Assembly: GCF_002218045.2 (NCBI RefSeq) | Contig: NZ_AP018685.1 | Location: 1,488,001-1,552,000, forward strand | DNA length: 64,000 nt | Direction: 5' to 3' | DNA from: Vibrio rumoiensis | Lineage (GTDB): Bacteria; Pseudomonadota; Gammaproteobacteria; Enterobacterales; Vibrionaceae | In this document: positions 1-9,928 of the stretch, piece after piece | How positions within the stretch are numbered: position 1 is the stretch's first letter | How the letters are laid out: each line of letters starts with the position of its first letter | The notes under the pieces: generated by a model | Told to the model about the DNA's origin: nothing | Databases searched by the model: none | The model's input: only the letters and a program-made list of their open reading frames with translations | Translations under genes and position numbers: made by a program

Positions 1-43
1 TTAAGCTAGCAGCAAGTAATGAAACTTTTAATCGGCAATTCAT
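1..43 (-). CDS. prc: Tail-specific protease Prc, 5' end only
   Basis: Only the first 14 codons are inside the window; they read MNCRLKVSLLAASL, the start of a signal peptide with a positive residue followed by a hydrophobic run. The assignment rests on position: it begins 16 bases after the proQ stop on the same strand, and proQ-prc is a conserved operon in gammaproteobacteria. An AAGGA ribosome-binding sequence lies about 11 bases before the ATG, overlapping the end of proQ. Prc is a periplasmic PDZ serine protease that trims envelope proteins; none of its catalytic domain is visible here. Confidence 0.6.
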   Translation of the reverse strand, partial: MNCRLKVSLLAASL

Positions 44-59
44 GCGTAGGAATATCCTT

Positions 60-695
60 TTATACGCGCAAGTGCTCCGCTTTCACGACCATTTGTAAGC
101 CGTTAGCAAGACGGACACGTACATCGTCTTTATTAATCTCAACAATCGTTGCAGCCATATTGCCTTGCCCCATGTTCACATTGATATCTTTACCGATGAC
201 GATCTCATCAGATTTCAATTCACGAGTTTCAACAACTGGCGCTTTTTGAGCTGGTTTCTTAGAGTCTGTTTTTGGCTTACGTGGTGCTTTCGGTGTCGCT
301 TTTGCTTTCGCTTTAGCGGCTCTTTCTTCACGATTTTTATCAGCTTGTTCTTTGCGACGAGCTTGAACACGAGCTTTACTTTCTGCAAGTGTTGCTTGAG
401 CATGTTCAACATGTTCAGCTTCTAATTCACCGCATGCATTACCGTCAAGGTCAACACGAGTTGCGCCTAATTTCACGCCATGAAGATAACGCCAAGAAGA
501 CGTATATTGACGTAAAGCAGCACGTAATTGAGTTTTACTTACTTTAGGATCTCTGTTTAGACGCTCGGCAAGATCTTGAAAGATACCAATTTTTAAAGGC
601 TTTGCTTCACCTTCTAAAGTAAAGCATTGTGGGAAACGTTCAGCAATATAGGCGATGACTTCTTTGCTGTTCTTTAACTTTTCAGTGTTTTCCAT
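60..695 (-). CDS. proQ: RNA chaperone ProQ
   Basis: About 211 residues. The N-terminal part (residues 1-115) is a FinO/ProQ RNA-binding domain, with the family's 'AYIAERFPQCF' and 'LKIGIFQDLAERL' segments. A long Lys/Arg/Ala-rich linker (about 120-165) follows, and then a small C-terminal Tudor-like domain ending in a valine/lysine-rich strand. ProQ binds structured sRNAs and mRNA 3' ends in the cytoplasm. The open frame extends 11 codons further upstream, but the ATG at 695 is preceded by AGGAA and matches the usual family start. It lies upstream of prc in the same direction, as in E. coli. Confidence 0.95.
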   Translation of the reverse strand: MENTEKLKNSKEVIAYIAERFPQCFTLEGEAKPLKIGIFQDLAERLNRDPKVSKTQLRAALRQYTSSWRYLHGVKLGATRVDLDGNACGELEAEHVEHAQATLAESKARVQARRKEQADKNREERAAKAKAKATPKAPRKPKTDSKKPAQKAPVVETRELKSDEIVIGKDINVNMGQGNMAATIVEINKDDVRVRLANGLQMVVKAEHLRV

Positions 696-865
696 GAGGG
701 TTCCTGGTTGGTGCGGTCTCATCCGCACGGGTGTTCGTATAAATAATTCACGCTATTATAGTGAGATGGAAACGAAAAACCACCAACACGTGCAAATTAA
801 CATGGGTTATTATGCCCATATGGCATTAAAAAGTTTATTTTCACTCAGAAAAAGCACTTTTAACA

Positions 866-1336
866 CTATTTACTAAGATGCGTTTGTAGTAATAATTCCA
901 CTTCTTTCATCATTGCGACCAAACCTTGTTCATCTTCCTCAGAAAAACGACCAATAGTTGGGCTATCGATATCTAAAACGCCTACCACTTCATTATTGAC
1001 AGAAAATGGGATCACAAGTTCAGAATTACTTTGAGCATCACAAGCAATATGCCCTTCAAATTGATGAACATCATAAATGCGCTGTACACTATTCTCTGCC
1101 GCGGCTGTACCGCACACACCCCTTCCTAATGGAATACGAACACAAGCTGGTAATCCTTGAAAAGGACCAAGTACCAATTGTTCATCTTTTAATAAATAAA
1201 AGCCAACCCAGTTAATATCTTCTAATTCCATGTTCAATAACGAGCTAATATTAGCTAAGTTAGCAATAAGATCGGGTTCAGATTCAATCAATGCTTTCAC
1301 CTGAGCAGTAATACGCTGGTACATCTTTAGACTCAT
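866..1336 (-). CDS. msrC: Free methionine-(R)-sulfoxide reductase (GAF domain)
   Basis: About 156 residues forming a single GAF domain. The three cysteines of the fRMsr family are visible: 'LPACVRI', 'GRGVCGTAA' and 'HIACDA'. The family reduces free methionine-R-sulfoxide with thioredoxin, in the cytoplasm. The frame stays open for 22 codons upstream to 1402, but the ATG at 1336, with GGAAGA ahead of it, gives the normal family length. It is divergent from the ABC transporter gene at 1405, so the two promoters must share a very short region or overlap the N-terminal coding sequence. In E. coli msrC (yebR) also neighbours yebS/yebT and rsmF. Confidence 0.88.
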   Translation of the reverse strand: MSLKMYQRITAQVKALIESEPDLIANLANISSLLNMELEDINWVGFYLLKDEQLVLGPFQGLPACVRIPLGRGVCGTAAAENSVQRIYDVHQFEGHIACDAQSNSELVIPFSVNNEVVGVLDIDSPTIGRFSEEDEQGLVAMMKEVELLLQTHLSK

Positions 1337-1404
1337 GCTTTGTCTTCCATCTTTTTTCAATTTACGTACAATGCCAACACCGAAAATAGGGATCATTATC
1401 AAAT

Positions 1405-3225
1405 ATGAATAACGACGATAGGCATATAATTAACCAGAGTTGGTTACTCACTCAAGTTAAGAAGCACAAGGGTAAATTAATCTTTGCCAATGTGGTAGCG
1501 ATTTTAGCCACTATTATCAGTGTGCCTATCCCATTATTAATGCCTTTAATGGTCGACGAAGTTTTGTTAGATAAACCCGCGACTGGCATTGAGTTAATGA
1601 ACGCCATTTTGCCTAGCGCACTTCATAACCCAACAGGGTATATTGGGTTCGTATTTTTATTAATCGTATTAATGCGCACAGCAAGTCAGTTACTTAACAT
1701 TATTCAAAGTCGGCAATTCACTCTCGTATCTAAGACGATTACCTACCATATTCGAGCCAGAATGTTGGATAAACTTGGCCTTATCAGTATTCAACAATAT
1801 GAAACTTGTGGCAGTGGTGGCATTAACTCACATTTAATTACCGATGTTGAGACCATTGATTCTTTTATTGGAACCACTCTTAGCAAATTTATTATTAGTT
1901 TTTTGACCGTATTTGGTACTGCCGTGGTTTTACTCTGGCTAGATTGGCGATTAGGCTTATTTATCCTGCTAGTAAACCCTATTGTTATTTACTTCTCTCG
2001 CAAGCTAGGAAGTAAAGTTAAACATTTAAAACAACGAGAAAATCATTCTTTTGAACGCTTTCAAAATCGATTGATTGAAGTGCTCGATGGCATTTACCAA
2101 CTACGTGCGTCGAATAAAGAAAAGCTTTATCTTGAGCAACTAAAAAGACAAGCCGATGAAATTCGTCAAGATGCCGATAGGTTTGCATGGCAATCTGAAG
2201 CGGCTGGACGCTTATCTTTTCTATTGTTTTTACTTGGCTTTGAATTATTTCGCGCTGTCGCAATGTTAATGGTGTTATTTAGTGATCTTACTATTGGTCA
2301 GATCTTTGCTGTTTTTGGCTATTTATGGTTTATGCTCGGCCCTGTTCAAGAATTACTGGGGGTACAATTTTCATGGTATAGCGCGAAAGCGGCCTTACAA
2401 CGCATCAATTTATTACTACAAATGGAAGAAGAATATCGTCCAGTTTCTACTGTTAACCCATTCACACAACATGTTCCTGTCGATATCCAAATAAACGATG
2501 TTTGCTTTTCTTATAATGATGAATCCCAAGTATTAAACCATTTAAGTTTAACGATTCCTGCTGGGAAAAAAGTGGCGCTCGTTGGCGCAAGTGGTGGCGG
2601 TAAATCAACGCTAATACAGCTTCTCATTGGTGTTTATCGCCCACAAAGCGGCACCATTAAATTTAATGGTGAAAATGCAGATAACATTGGATTTGAAATA
2701 ATTCGGGACCAAATAGCAGTTGTAATACAGCAACCTATCCTATTTAATGACACGCTAAGGAAAAACCTGACCCTTGGTGGTGACTTTTCTGATGCTGATT
2801 TATGGCATGTGTTAGAAGTTGCACAGTTGGATGATGTCATTACTCAGCTTTCTAATGGGTTAGACACACAAGTAGGAAGGCAAGGCGTTAGATTATCAGG
2901 CGGGCAAAGACAACGATTATCAATTGCTCGAATGTTGCTCACTAATCCTCAATTTGTGATTTTAGATGAAGCGACATCCGCACTGGATACCGCGACGGAA
3001 TCAAAACTACATAAAGCGATGAATACCTTCTTAAATGGACGGACAGCGCTCATTGTGGCTCATCGACTATCCGCGGTGCAACAGGCAGATCTCATCTATG
3101 TTTTAGAAGATGGAAAAGTTATTCAGACTGGCACTCACAAGGAGCTGGTCGTTGAAGAAGGTCTCTATCAAACGTTATACGGTAACAATCAGACAGTAAT
3201 AAATAACAACTTGGCCTATAAATAA
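1405..3225 (+). CDS. ABC exporter, fused membrane and ATPase domains
   Basis: 606 residues. The N-terminal half (about 20-310) is a six-helix exporter-type membrane domain; the C-terminal half is an ATPase. Walker A GASGGGKST lies near residues 393-401, the signature LSGGQRQR near 497 and Walker B FVILDEATSALD near 516, followed by an H-loop histidine ('VAHRLSA'). This is the half-transporter plan of MsbA-like exporters, so it probably works as an inner-membrane dimer. The substrate cannot be read from sequence. It ends 28 bases before the LetA-like gene and could share its transcript, which would hint at an envelope or lipid role, but that is inference. The Shine-Dalgarno sequence before the start is weak. 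Confidence 0.85.
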   Translation: MNNDDRHIINQSWLLTQVKKHKGKLIFANVVAILATIISVPIPLLMPLMVDEVLLDKPATGIELMNAILPSALHNPTGYIGFVFLLIVLMRTASQLLNIIQSRQFTLVSKTITYHIRARMLDKLGLISIQQYETCGSGGINSHLITDVETIDSFIGTTLSKFIISFLTVFGTAVVLLWLDWRLGLFILLVNPIVIYFSRKLGSKVKHLKQRENHSFERFQNRLIEVLDGIYQLRASNKEKLYLEQLKRQADEIRQDADRFAWQSEAAGRLSFLLFLLGFELFRAVAMLMVLFSDLTIGQIFAVFGYLWFMLGPVQELLGVQFSWYSAKAALQRINLLLQMEEEYRPVSTVNPFTQHVPVDIQINDVCFSYNDESQVLNHLSLTIPAGKKVALVGASGGGKSTLIQLLIGVYRPQSGTIKFNGENADNIGFEIIRDQIAVVIQQPILFNDTLRKNLTLGGDFSDADLWHVLEVAQLDDVITQLSNGLDTQVGRQGVRLSGGQRQRLSIARMLLTNPQFVILDEATSALDTATESKLHKAMNTFLNGRTALIVAHRLSAVQQADLIYVLEDGKVIQTGTHKELVVEEGLYQTLYGNNQTVINNNLAYK

Positions 3226-3253
3226 ACACCGTACTGGTCATGCAGAGGAATGA

Positions 3254-4570
3254 ATGAGTCCAAAAAATGTTCGTGACATACACACCTTAAATGAAGGGAT
3301 GGAGACTCAATCCAACCTTCAGGTTAATGATGCCCAAAACATTACTCATCGCCATCAAGCGTCTATCATTTGCCCATGCTGTGATATTAAAGTACACACT
3401 CAAGAACTTCCGACCGGAATAAATGCTCATTGTCCTCGATGTGATACACAATTATATAGAGGCAAGCAGTTCCTGCTACATACCAATTTAATGCTCGCGA
3501 TTAGTGGATTGATCTTTCTTATCCCCGCTCTATTTTTACCTTTCATTACGATTAGACTCATCAATGTCAACTTTTCATCCACCCTCATGTCAGGGTCTTT
3601 TGCACTTTTTAATGAAGGTTTTTTTGCACTCAGTATTCTCATACTTCTATGCAGTACAGTGGTTCCTCTGCTCCTCTTCATATCAGTTATCAGTGCCCAC
3701 TGGGGACTAAAACATAAACATTTTCCGATTTTTAAATACTCCTTACTGATTTACCAAAAAGTAAAACATTGGTGGATGATCGATGTTTTTTTATTAAGCA
3801 TCGCTGTTGCTTCTTTTAAGCTACTTGAATACTCGACGGTTACTCCACAGATTGGACTTATCTGCATCACTTTTTCACAAATTATTGCCATTACTTTAAT
3901 TATAAGGATGAGTGTGCGCCGATACTGGCAAGTATGGAGCCCTGCTGCAAGCTATGAATTATCTGAAATAGAATCACACTGCCAGCATTGCCATCTTTCT
4001 CAACCTAAAAGTAATAAATGCCGCCGTTGTCATAGCCCCATTATTCACAGAAAGCCTAACTCGACCCAAAAAACATGGGCTTTTCTCATTGCCGCCACCG
4101 TCTTTCTTATTCCCGCGAACTTTTTAGAAATCTCGATTATCTTCAGTAATGGCATTCGCTATGAAGATACGATTTTCTCTGGCGTCGTCACCTTGACCAA
4201 AGGGCATATTCCCATTGCCATCGTGATTTTTGTCGCCAGTATTTTAGTCCCCGTAGCGAAAATAGTCGGTTTAGCTTATATTTTGATCTGTATACAATTA
4301 AAATCTTCTACCGATCGATACCAAAGAATGAAACTCTATCTGTTTGTAAAATGGATAGGCAAATGGTCCATTTTAGACCTATTCGTTATTGCAACGACTA
4401 TTGCACTCGTAGACCGAGACCAGATCCTTGATTTTTCCCCCGGCCCAGCAGCGATTGCTTTTGCCGCTGTCGTCGTTTTAACCATGCTTGCTGCTGAAAG
4501 TTTAGATCCACGCCTAATTTGGGATCAACCGTCTAAAACCAACAATAAGAATGAATCCTCTTATGAATAA
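3254..4570 (+). CDS. letA: LetA/PqiA-family inner-membrane protein (YebS-like)
   Basis: 438 residues. Two halves each start with a cysteine zinc-ribbon: 'CPCCDIKVH...CPRC' near residues 40-62 and 'CQHCHLS...CRRC' near 240-260. Each ribbon is followed by about four transmembrane helices. This is the PqiA/LetA layout; E. coli YebS is 427 residues. In E. coli LetA works with the MCE tunnel protein LetB to move lipids across the envelope. The stop codon overlaps the letB start by 20 bases, so the two are translationally coupled. An AGAGGA site lies just before the ATG at 3254. The pairing with a seven-repeat MCE protein favours LetA over PqiA. Confidence 0.88.
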   Translation: MSPKNVRDIHTLNEGMETQSNLQVNDAQNITHRHQASIICPCCDIKVHTQELPTGINAHCPRCDTQLYRGKQFLLHTNLMLAISGLIFLIPALFLPFITIRLINVNFSSTLMSGSFALFNEGFFALSILILLCSTVVPLLLFISVISAHWGLKHKHFPIFKYSLLIYQKVKHWWMIDVFLLSIAVASFKLLEYSTVTPQIGLICITFSQIIAITLIIRMSVRRYWQVWSPAASYELSEIESHCQHCHLSQPKSNKCRRCHSPIIHRKPNSTQKTWAFLIAATVFLIPANFLEISIIFSNGIRYEDTIFSGVVTLTKGHIPIAIVIFVASILVPVAKIVGLAYILICIQLKSSTDRYQRMKLYLFVKWIGKWSILDLFVIATTIALVDRDQILDFSPGPAAIAFAAVVVLTMLAAESLDPRLIWDQPSKTNNKNESSYE

Positions 4571-7199
4571 TGAGACACCAGAAAACCAAGTTAAACTCAA
4601 ACAAGACCGTAAAATCTCCCCTTTATGGATTTTACCAATTATTGCTTTATGCCTAGCGAGTTGGCTTGGTTATAAAAGCTATAGTGAAATGGGCCAACGC
4701 ATTCAAATACATTTCACCAATGCTCAAGGTCTTATCGAAGGTAGAACGACAATACGCTATCAAGGCTTAGAAGTTGGTATCGTGCGTAAGATTAGCCTTT
4801 CAGATAATCTAAAAGACATCTACGTCACTGCAGACATCTATCCTAAGGCCACTAAACTTTTATCAGACAATACACGTTTTTGGCTGGTAAAACCGAAAGC
4901 GAGTTTGAGTGGTATAACCGGCCTTGATGCCTTGGTATCGGGCAACTACATCGCGATTCAACCACCAGAAGATGTCATGAGCGGCAAAAAGCACCACTTA
5001 GAGACTGAATACACGGCACTGAAAGAAGAGCCGATGGATATACGTGCACAAAATGGTGTCAATATCACACTCACCTCAAAAGATTTAGGCTCTATTTCTG
5101 TCGGCTCTAAAATCATGTTTAGAAAAATCCCTATCGGTGAAGTGACTAACTTCACTCTTGCTGATGACGGTAGTTCAGTGAAAATTCAAACGTCTATCAA
5201 ACAAGAATATGCGCATATCATCAATTCAGATAGCCGTTTTTGGAACGTCAGTGGGATTAGCACCAGCATTGGATTTAACGGCATTGATGTTCAACTTGAA
5301 AGCTTAAACTCACTATTAATGGGTGCCATTGCGGTTGATTCCCCAGAAGATGGGCAGCCTATCAATACTGATAAAGTCTATAAACTCTACCCTGATATCA
5401 AAACCGCAGGCCGGGGCATTAGAATAACCATGGACGTTCCTGATAATAGCAACGTGTCTGCCAATGCTCCTATCATGTACAAAGGCATCGAAGTCGGGCA
5501 AATTACTGATATCGGCTTATCTGATGACAAAACAAAAGTGGTTGCCTCTGCTGCCATTCAACCTGCGTTTTCTGATGCATTAAACAGCGGATCCCATTTT
5601 GTACTAGAAGAAGCCAAGCTGTCTTTGACAGATATGAAAAATGTCAGCAACTTCATTCGAGGTAACTACCTCAGTCTAGTTCCAGGAACTGGGCAGCGTG
5701 CTCGCCACTTTAGGGTCGTCAAAAAGAATGAGTTATTACGAGCGTCACATCAAACCACTCAAATCAACTTATCCGCAGATGATACTTACGGATTAGAAGA
5801 AGGTACGCAAATTCTTTATCGTGGTATTCCTGTCGGTAATATCAACAAAATTTACTTAGATGGCGAGCGTGTTCGTTTTGATGCTCAAATTGATACCCAA
5901 TACTTACATTTAATTAAATCAAAAAGTCGTTTTTTCATTACCTCTAGCGTCAACGCAAGCTTTACCGGCACAGGGATTAATGTCTCTATGCCACCAATAA
6001 AGCACCTACTGGCTGGTTCGGTTAGCTTTGACAGCCTGGGTGAAGATAAAAGAAATTCCGAATATCACTTGTATGCAAGCCAACCTCTGGCCGATTTAGC
6101 CAAATATGAAACAGCAGGTTCCACAGGTTTAACCTTATTTGCAGACACTCTACCTCCAGTATCTATTGGAAGCCCTATCCTATATCGCAATTTAGAAGTT
6201 GGGAAAGTGTCTCATTTTTCTTTAGTTGATGGTGGTGTGAAAATTCAAATCCGAATTGAAAACCGCTATAAACATCTATTAACGAAACAAACCGTCTTTT
6301 GGAATCACTCAGGTGTTCAAGTTGATGCGAGTTTAAGCGGGCTAAAGGTGACCGCGTCACCTTTAGCTAGTTTATTAAACGGTGGAATTTCCTTTGATAA
6401 CTTGCCTGGCGTCGAAAACAAGCTTAATAATAATTGGCTTTTATACCAAGACTATAAATCTGCTCGTCAGTTTGGCCGAAAAGTAACGCTAGTCACGGCG
6501 AAAAATGAAACTGTCACCAAAGGTATGCCAATCAAATACCAAGGGGTTCAAGTTGGTGAAGTCACGCTCGTTCATCTGAATTTCCCGAAAAAGAATGTCG
6601 AAATTTCAGCGCGAATTTTTCCTGAATACGTCGATAACATTGCAAAAAAAGACAGCCATTTCTGGGTGGTGACACCTGAAATAGGATTAACCGGTGCAAA
6701 GCATATTGATACTATTTTAAGCCCTTATATCGAAGTTGAGCCTTCTGATTCTAAAGAGTTAAGCTACAATTTCAGCCTTGGGCATCATGAAAAATCATCC
6801 AGCGGAGCCATTTTTTATCTACAAAGCTTAAATCGTGCCTCTGTCAAGGTTGGCGCCCCTATCTTGTATAGAGATTTTGAAATTGGCCATGTTACTAGTG
6901 TTGAGCTTGGAGATTTATCTGATCGCGTCATTACCACCATTGACATCGAACCTAAATATGCTTACTTAATTCGTAAAAACTCCGTCTTTTGGAATGTGTC
7001 AGGCGTGAATGTCAGCATTGGCTTAACTGGCGCAAATATTAAAGCTGGAACGGTAGATAATGTATTACGCGGTGGTATTGCATTTGCGACACCAGATGAT
7101 GAGTCGCTACAACCTGCCGCATCAAAAGAGTCCACGTTCTTATTAAATAAAGAACCTCAGCCTGAGTGGCTGACATGGCAATTAGCGATCCCTAAATAA
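4551..7199 (+). CDS. letB: LetB-like MCE-domain lipid transport protein (YebT)
   Basis: 882 residues. One N-terminal transmembrane helix (about 23-42) is followed by seven tandem MCE repeats, each recognisable by 'G..I.YRG..VG.V' (for example 'TTIRYQGLEVGIV', 'APIMYKGIEVGQI' and 'APILYRDFEIGHV'). E. coli LetB has 877 residues and seven MCE rings that stack into a hydrophobic tunnel across the periplasm; the length and repeat number here match. The start overlaps letA by 20 bases; a second ATG lies four codons in (4563). A terminator-like hairpin follows at 7250. Confidence 0.92.
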   Translation: MNPLMNNETPENQVKLKQDRKISPLWILPIIALCLASWLGYKSYSEMGQRIQIHFTNAQGLIEGRTTIRYQGLEVGIVRKISLSDNLKDIYVTADIYPKATKLLSDNTRFWLVKPKASLSGITGLDALVSGNYIAIQPPEDVMSGKKHHLETEYTALKEEPMDIRAQNGVNITLTSKDLGSISVGSKIMFRKIPIGEVTNFTLADDGSSVKIQTSIKQEYAHIINSDSRFWNVSGISTSIGFNGIDVQLESLNSLLMGAIAVDSPEDGQPINTDKVYKLYPDIKTAGRGIRITMDVPDNSNVSANAPIMYKGIEVGQITDIGLSDDKTKVVASAAIQPAFSDALNSGSHFVLEEAKLSLTDMKNVSNFIRGNYLSLVPGTGQRARHFRVVKKNELLRASHQTTQINLSADDTYGLEEGTQILYRGIPVGNINKIYLDGERVRFDAQIDTQYLHLIKSKSRFFITSSVNASFTGTGINVSMPPIKHLLAGSVSFDSLGEDKRNSEYHLYASQPLADLAKYETAGSTGLTLFADTLPPVSIGSPILYRNLEVGKVSHFSLVDGGVKIQIRIENRYKHLLTKQTVFWNHSGVQVDASLSGLKVTASPLASLLNGGISFDNLPGVENKLNNNWLLYQDYKSARQFGRKVTLVTAKNETVTKGMPIKYQGVQVGEVTLVHLNFPKKNVEISARIFPEYVDNIAKKDSHFWVVTPEIGLTGAKHIDTILSPYIEVEPSDSKELSYNFSLGHHEKSSSGAIFYLQSLNRASVKVGAPILYRDFEIGHVTSVELGDLSDRVITTIDIEPKYAYLIRKNSVFWNVSGVNVSIGLTGANIKAGTVDNVLRGGIAFATPDDESLQPAASKESTFLLNKEPQPEWLTWQLAIPK

Positions 7200-7249
7200 T
7201 GATCGCAGTGAATAAACCATTCACTTAGCTTAAAAACAACTTACTTGAT

Positions 7250-7282
7250 AAATGCAGCGGTTAAATCAGCTGCATTTTTTTT
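7250..7282 (+). terminator. Rho-independent terminator after letB
   Basis: Stem AAATGCAGC (7250-7258) pairs with GCTGCATTT (7269-7277), followed directly by a run of T. It closes the letA-letB transcript before rsmF. Confidence 0.8.
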
Positions 7283-7333
7283 CATTTCAGTTAAAATTCG
7301 CCCTTAATTTTTATCTCCGTTGAGGTTTATCCT

Positions 7334-8776
7334 GTGCACGCTAATGTCTATCTCCCTAATGAGTTTCTTGAACTTGTTCAATCAACTATGCCAAGTCACT
7401 TATCAATGGATGATTTTATTGCGGCCTGCCAGCGACCTCTTCGCCGTAGCATTCGCGTTAACACCCTCAAGATCGATGTAGCTTCTTTCCAGAATGTTGC
7501 CCAACAAAAAGGTTGGTCTTTAGCTCAAATCCCATGGTGCAAAGAAGGCTTTTGGATTGAGCGAAGCGATGAGAGCGTCCCGCTTGGCAACACTGCCGAG
7601 CATTTAGCCGGTTTATTTTACATCCAAGAAGCCAGTTCAATGTTACCTGTAACGGCGCTATTACAAGACAATGAACAACTCAATCTTGTTCTTGATATGG
7701 CGGCAGCTCCCGGCTCAAAGACCACACAAATCGCCGCGGCAATGAACAATCAAGGTGCACTGGTTGCCAATGAGTACGCAGCTAGCCGCGTGAAAGTGCT
7801 TAGTGCCAATATTCAACGCTGTGGCGTTCACAACACGGCTTTAAGTAATTTTGATGCACGTGTATTCGGCGGCTGGCTTCCTGAGCACTTTGATACCATT
7901 TTATTAGACGCGCCCTGTTCAGGTGAAGGTACCGTTCGCAAAGATGCTGATGCGATGAGTAATTGGGATTTAGGATCGGTTACTGAAATCGCCGAAACAC
8001 AAAAAGATCTCATTGAAAGTGCCTTTCACGCTTTAAAACCTGGTGGAACAATTACCTACTCAACCTGTACTCTGAACCACCAAGAAAACCAACAAGTCTG
8101 CCTGCACTTAAAACAAAAATTTGGTGATGCTGTTGAGTTTTTGCCACTTGGTGATTTATTTGAAAATGCAGAACAGGCATTAACCGAGCACGGATTTTTA
8201 CATATTTATCCGCAAATATTTGATAGTGAAGGTTTCTTTGTCGCAAAAATCAAAAAGCTTTCTTCAGTTCAAGCACCTGAAGTGAAGAAGCGTTTAGGGA
8301 AATTCCCTTTTGAAGTTGCGAATGATAAAACCTATCAACAAATTCAACAGGAATTACAAAACACTCTTGGACTGGATATTCCTTCCAGCAGTCAAGTCTG
8401 GCTACGAGATCAAGAAGTGTGGTTATTCCCTTCAGCAATGACTCATATGATTGGCGAATTACGCTTTAGTCGAATTGGCCTGAAACTGGCAGAAACATTA
8501 AAGCCATCAAAGAAAAAAAATGCCCCCCTTTACCGATGGCAACATGAAGCCGTCATGGCATTAGGCAAAGCGAGTAATCTCAAGAGTGTGGAGTTAAGTA
8601 TCGAAGAGGCACGTGAATGGTTCATGGGCCGAGATGTACGCCCTAACATAGAAGCTGGAAACGGTGAAGTTATGGTTACCTACTCTAATGCGGTAATTGG
8701 CTTAGGAAAATGGGTTGGAAATCGAATAAAAAATGGATTGCCACGCGAACTCGTTAGAGATAAAAACTTATTCTAA
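7334..8776 (+). CDS. rsmF: 16S rRNA m5C1407 methyltransferase RsmF
   Basis: 480 residues, close to E. coli RsmF (YebU, 479). SAM motif I 'DMAAAPGSKT' is near residue 121. Motif IV 'APCSGEG' near 191 and motif VI 'STCTLN' near 242 carry the two cysteines of RNA m5C methyltransferases. The C-terminal third has the PUA-like RNA-binding region of this subfamily. The start is a GTG at 7334, preceded by GAGG. It sits downstream of the letAB pair, as in E. coli, but behind a terminator and so probably has its own promoter. Confidence 0.93.
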   Translation: MHANVYLPNEFLELVQSTMPSHLSMDDFIAACQRPLRRSIRVNTLKIDVASFQNVAQQKGWSLAQIPWCKEGFWIERSDESVPLGNTAEHLAGLFYIQEASSMLPVTALLQDNEQLNLVLDMAAAPGSKTTQIAAAMNNQGALVANEYAASRVKVLSANIQRCGVHNTALSNFDARVFGGWLPEHFDTILLDAPCSGEGTVRKDADAMSNWDLGSVTEIAETQKDLIESAFHALKPGGTITYSTCTLNHQENQQVCLHLKQKFGDAVEFLPLGDLFENAEQALTEHGFLHIYPQIFDSEGFFVAKIKKLSSVQAPEVKKRLGKFPFEVANDKTYQQIQQELQNTLGLDIPSSSQVWLRDQEVWLFPSAMTHMIGELRFSRIGLKLAETLKPSKKKNAPLYRWQHEAVMALGKASNLKSVELSIEEAREWFMGRDVRPNIEAGNGEVMVTYSNAVIGLGKWVGNRIKNGLPRELVRDKNLF

Positions 8777-8787
8777 GTGCAAATGTG

Positions 8788-8819
8788 ATCGGCTCATACC
8801 ACTATAGATATGAGCCGAT
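8788..8819. terminator. Hairpin between convergent genes
   Basis: An 11-bp perfect stem (ATCGGCTCATA at 8788-8798 with its complement at 8809-8819) lies between the convergent rsmF and solute-binding protein genes. The T-tract is poor on both sides, so termination strength is uncertain. Confidence 0.5.
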
Positions 8820-8859
8820 TGTTATTCATCTTGCGAATGAAAGAAATGGCTTATGATTG

Positions 8860-9648
8860 TTACTGCACAATTTCCCATTGTGTGGCTAAACGACGTTTAA
8901 CCCCGCTACCTAACCACTCATTGACTCTATCAAGCAACTCAATATTGTTTTTGTTCATCATATACACCTTATAACTTTCAGTGCCTTCTAATACATCTTC
9001 TGAAGCAATGCAGAACACCCCACTTTCGTTTCTTTGATAATAGCGGCCTTCAATTAAATCCGTAAACATGACATCCGCTCTTTTATCCCGAATCGCGCGT
9101 AAAGTTTCAAAGTTATCTTTCTTACGTTGGATAATGGCATGCTTGATGTGTGTATTTACATACATTTCATTGGTACCACCAGGATTGACAGCCACTTTTA
9201 CATTGGGCTGATCGATATCTTCTAGCGATTGAAATTCTAATTTTTTACTACAATGTGTCAGAGCAATTTTGCCATTTTTAGCCACGGAATTAGATAATGC
9301 GAATTGTTGTGCTCTCTGAGGCGTTTTGGTCACTCCACCCGCCGCGATATCAAATTTATCCGCTAAAAGATCAGAGCTCAATGTTGGCCATGTCGTGGCA
9401 ACAAACGTGACATTAAGCCCTAAAGATTGAGCTAACTTCTCAGTCATATCAACATCAAAGCCGACCAGCGTCCCCATTTTATTGCGAAATGACAACGGTG
9501 AATAATCTCCAGTAAGTCCTATGCGCAATTCACCACTTTGCTTTATTTCATCCCAAGTCCTCGCATGAGACGAGCTAATTGAACCTAAGGTACAAGTAAC
9601 AAGTAGACAAGTGACAAAACTCATCCAGCACGGTTTCTTTTTCATCAT
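8860..9648 (-). CDS. Periplasmic family 3 solute-binding protein (PheC-like)
   Basis: About 262 residues. A signal peptide (about 1-28, ending near 'SSSHA') is followed by a type II periplasmic binding fold with 'SGELRIGLTGDYSPLSF', 'GFDVDMTEKLAQSLG' and 'DIAAGGVTKTPQRAQQFALS'. These segments resemble amino-acid binding proteins and secreted cyclohexadienyl dehydratases of the PheC type, which share the fold. I cannot tell binding protein from enzyme by reading. No permease or ATPase gene is adjacent. The start at 9648 is chosen because GGAAG lies just before the ATGATG; the frame is open four codons further. Confidence 0.75.
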   Translation of the reverse strand: MMKKKPCWMSFVTCLLVTCTLGSISSSHARTWDEIKQSGELRIGLTGDYSPLSFRNKMGTLVGFDVDMTEKLAQSLGLNVTFVATTWPTLSSDLLADKFDIAAGGVTKTPQRAQQFALSNSVAKNGKIALTHCSKKLEFQSLEDIDQPNVKVAVNPGGTNEMYVNTHIKHAIIQRKKDNFETLRAIRDKRADVMFTDLIEGRYYQRNESGVFCIASEDVLEGTESYKVYMMNKNNIELLDRVNEWLGSGVKRRLATQWEIVQ

Positions 9649-9928
9649 AATAACTTCCATGTTTAAAACGTTTGGGTGTTTCGACGATTGACAGCAGCCC
9701 CTTTGCTTTTTATTTCAATCATCATATATCCAATAACATTGGAATAAGTATAACAACAGAAAGCGCATGAAAACTCTATTGGTTTTCGTAATAAATAAGA
9801 AGATTATTCTATTTTAACGGGGACTAACGTATTGATGATAGTAGAAGTAAAATATATTGGATAAATGACGGAACAGGCAGGAAAATAAAAACAAACTCCT
9901 CCTTGAGCCTGCGATTACAAAAAAGCGA

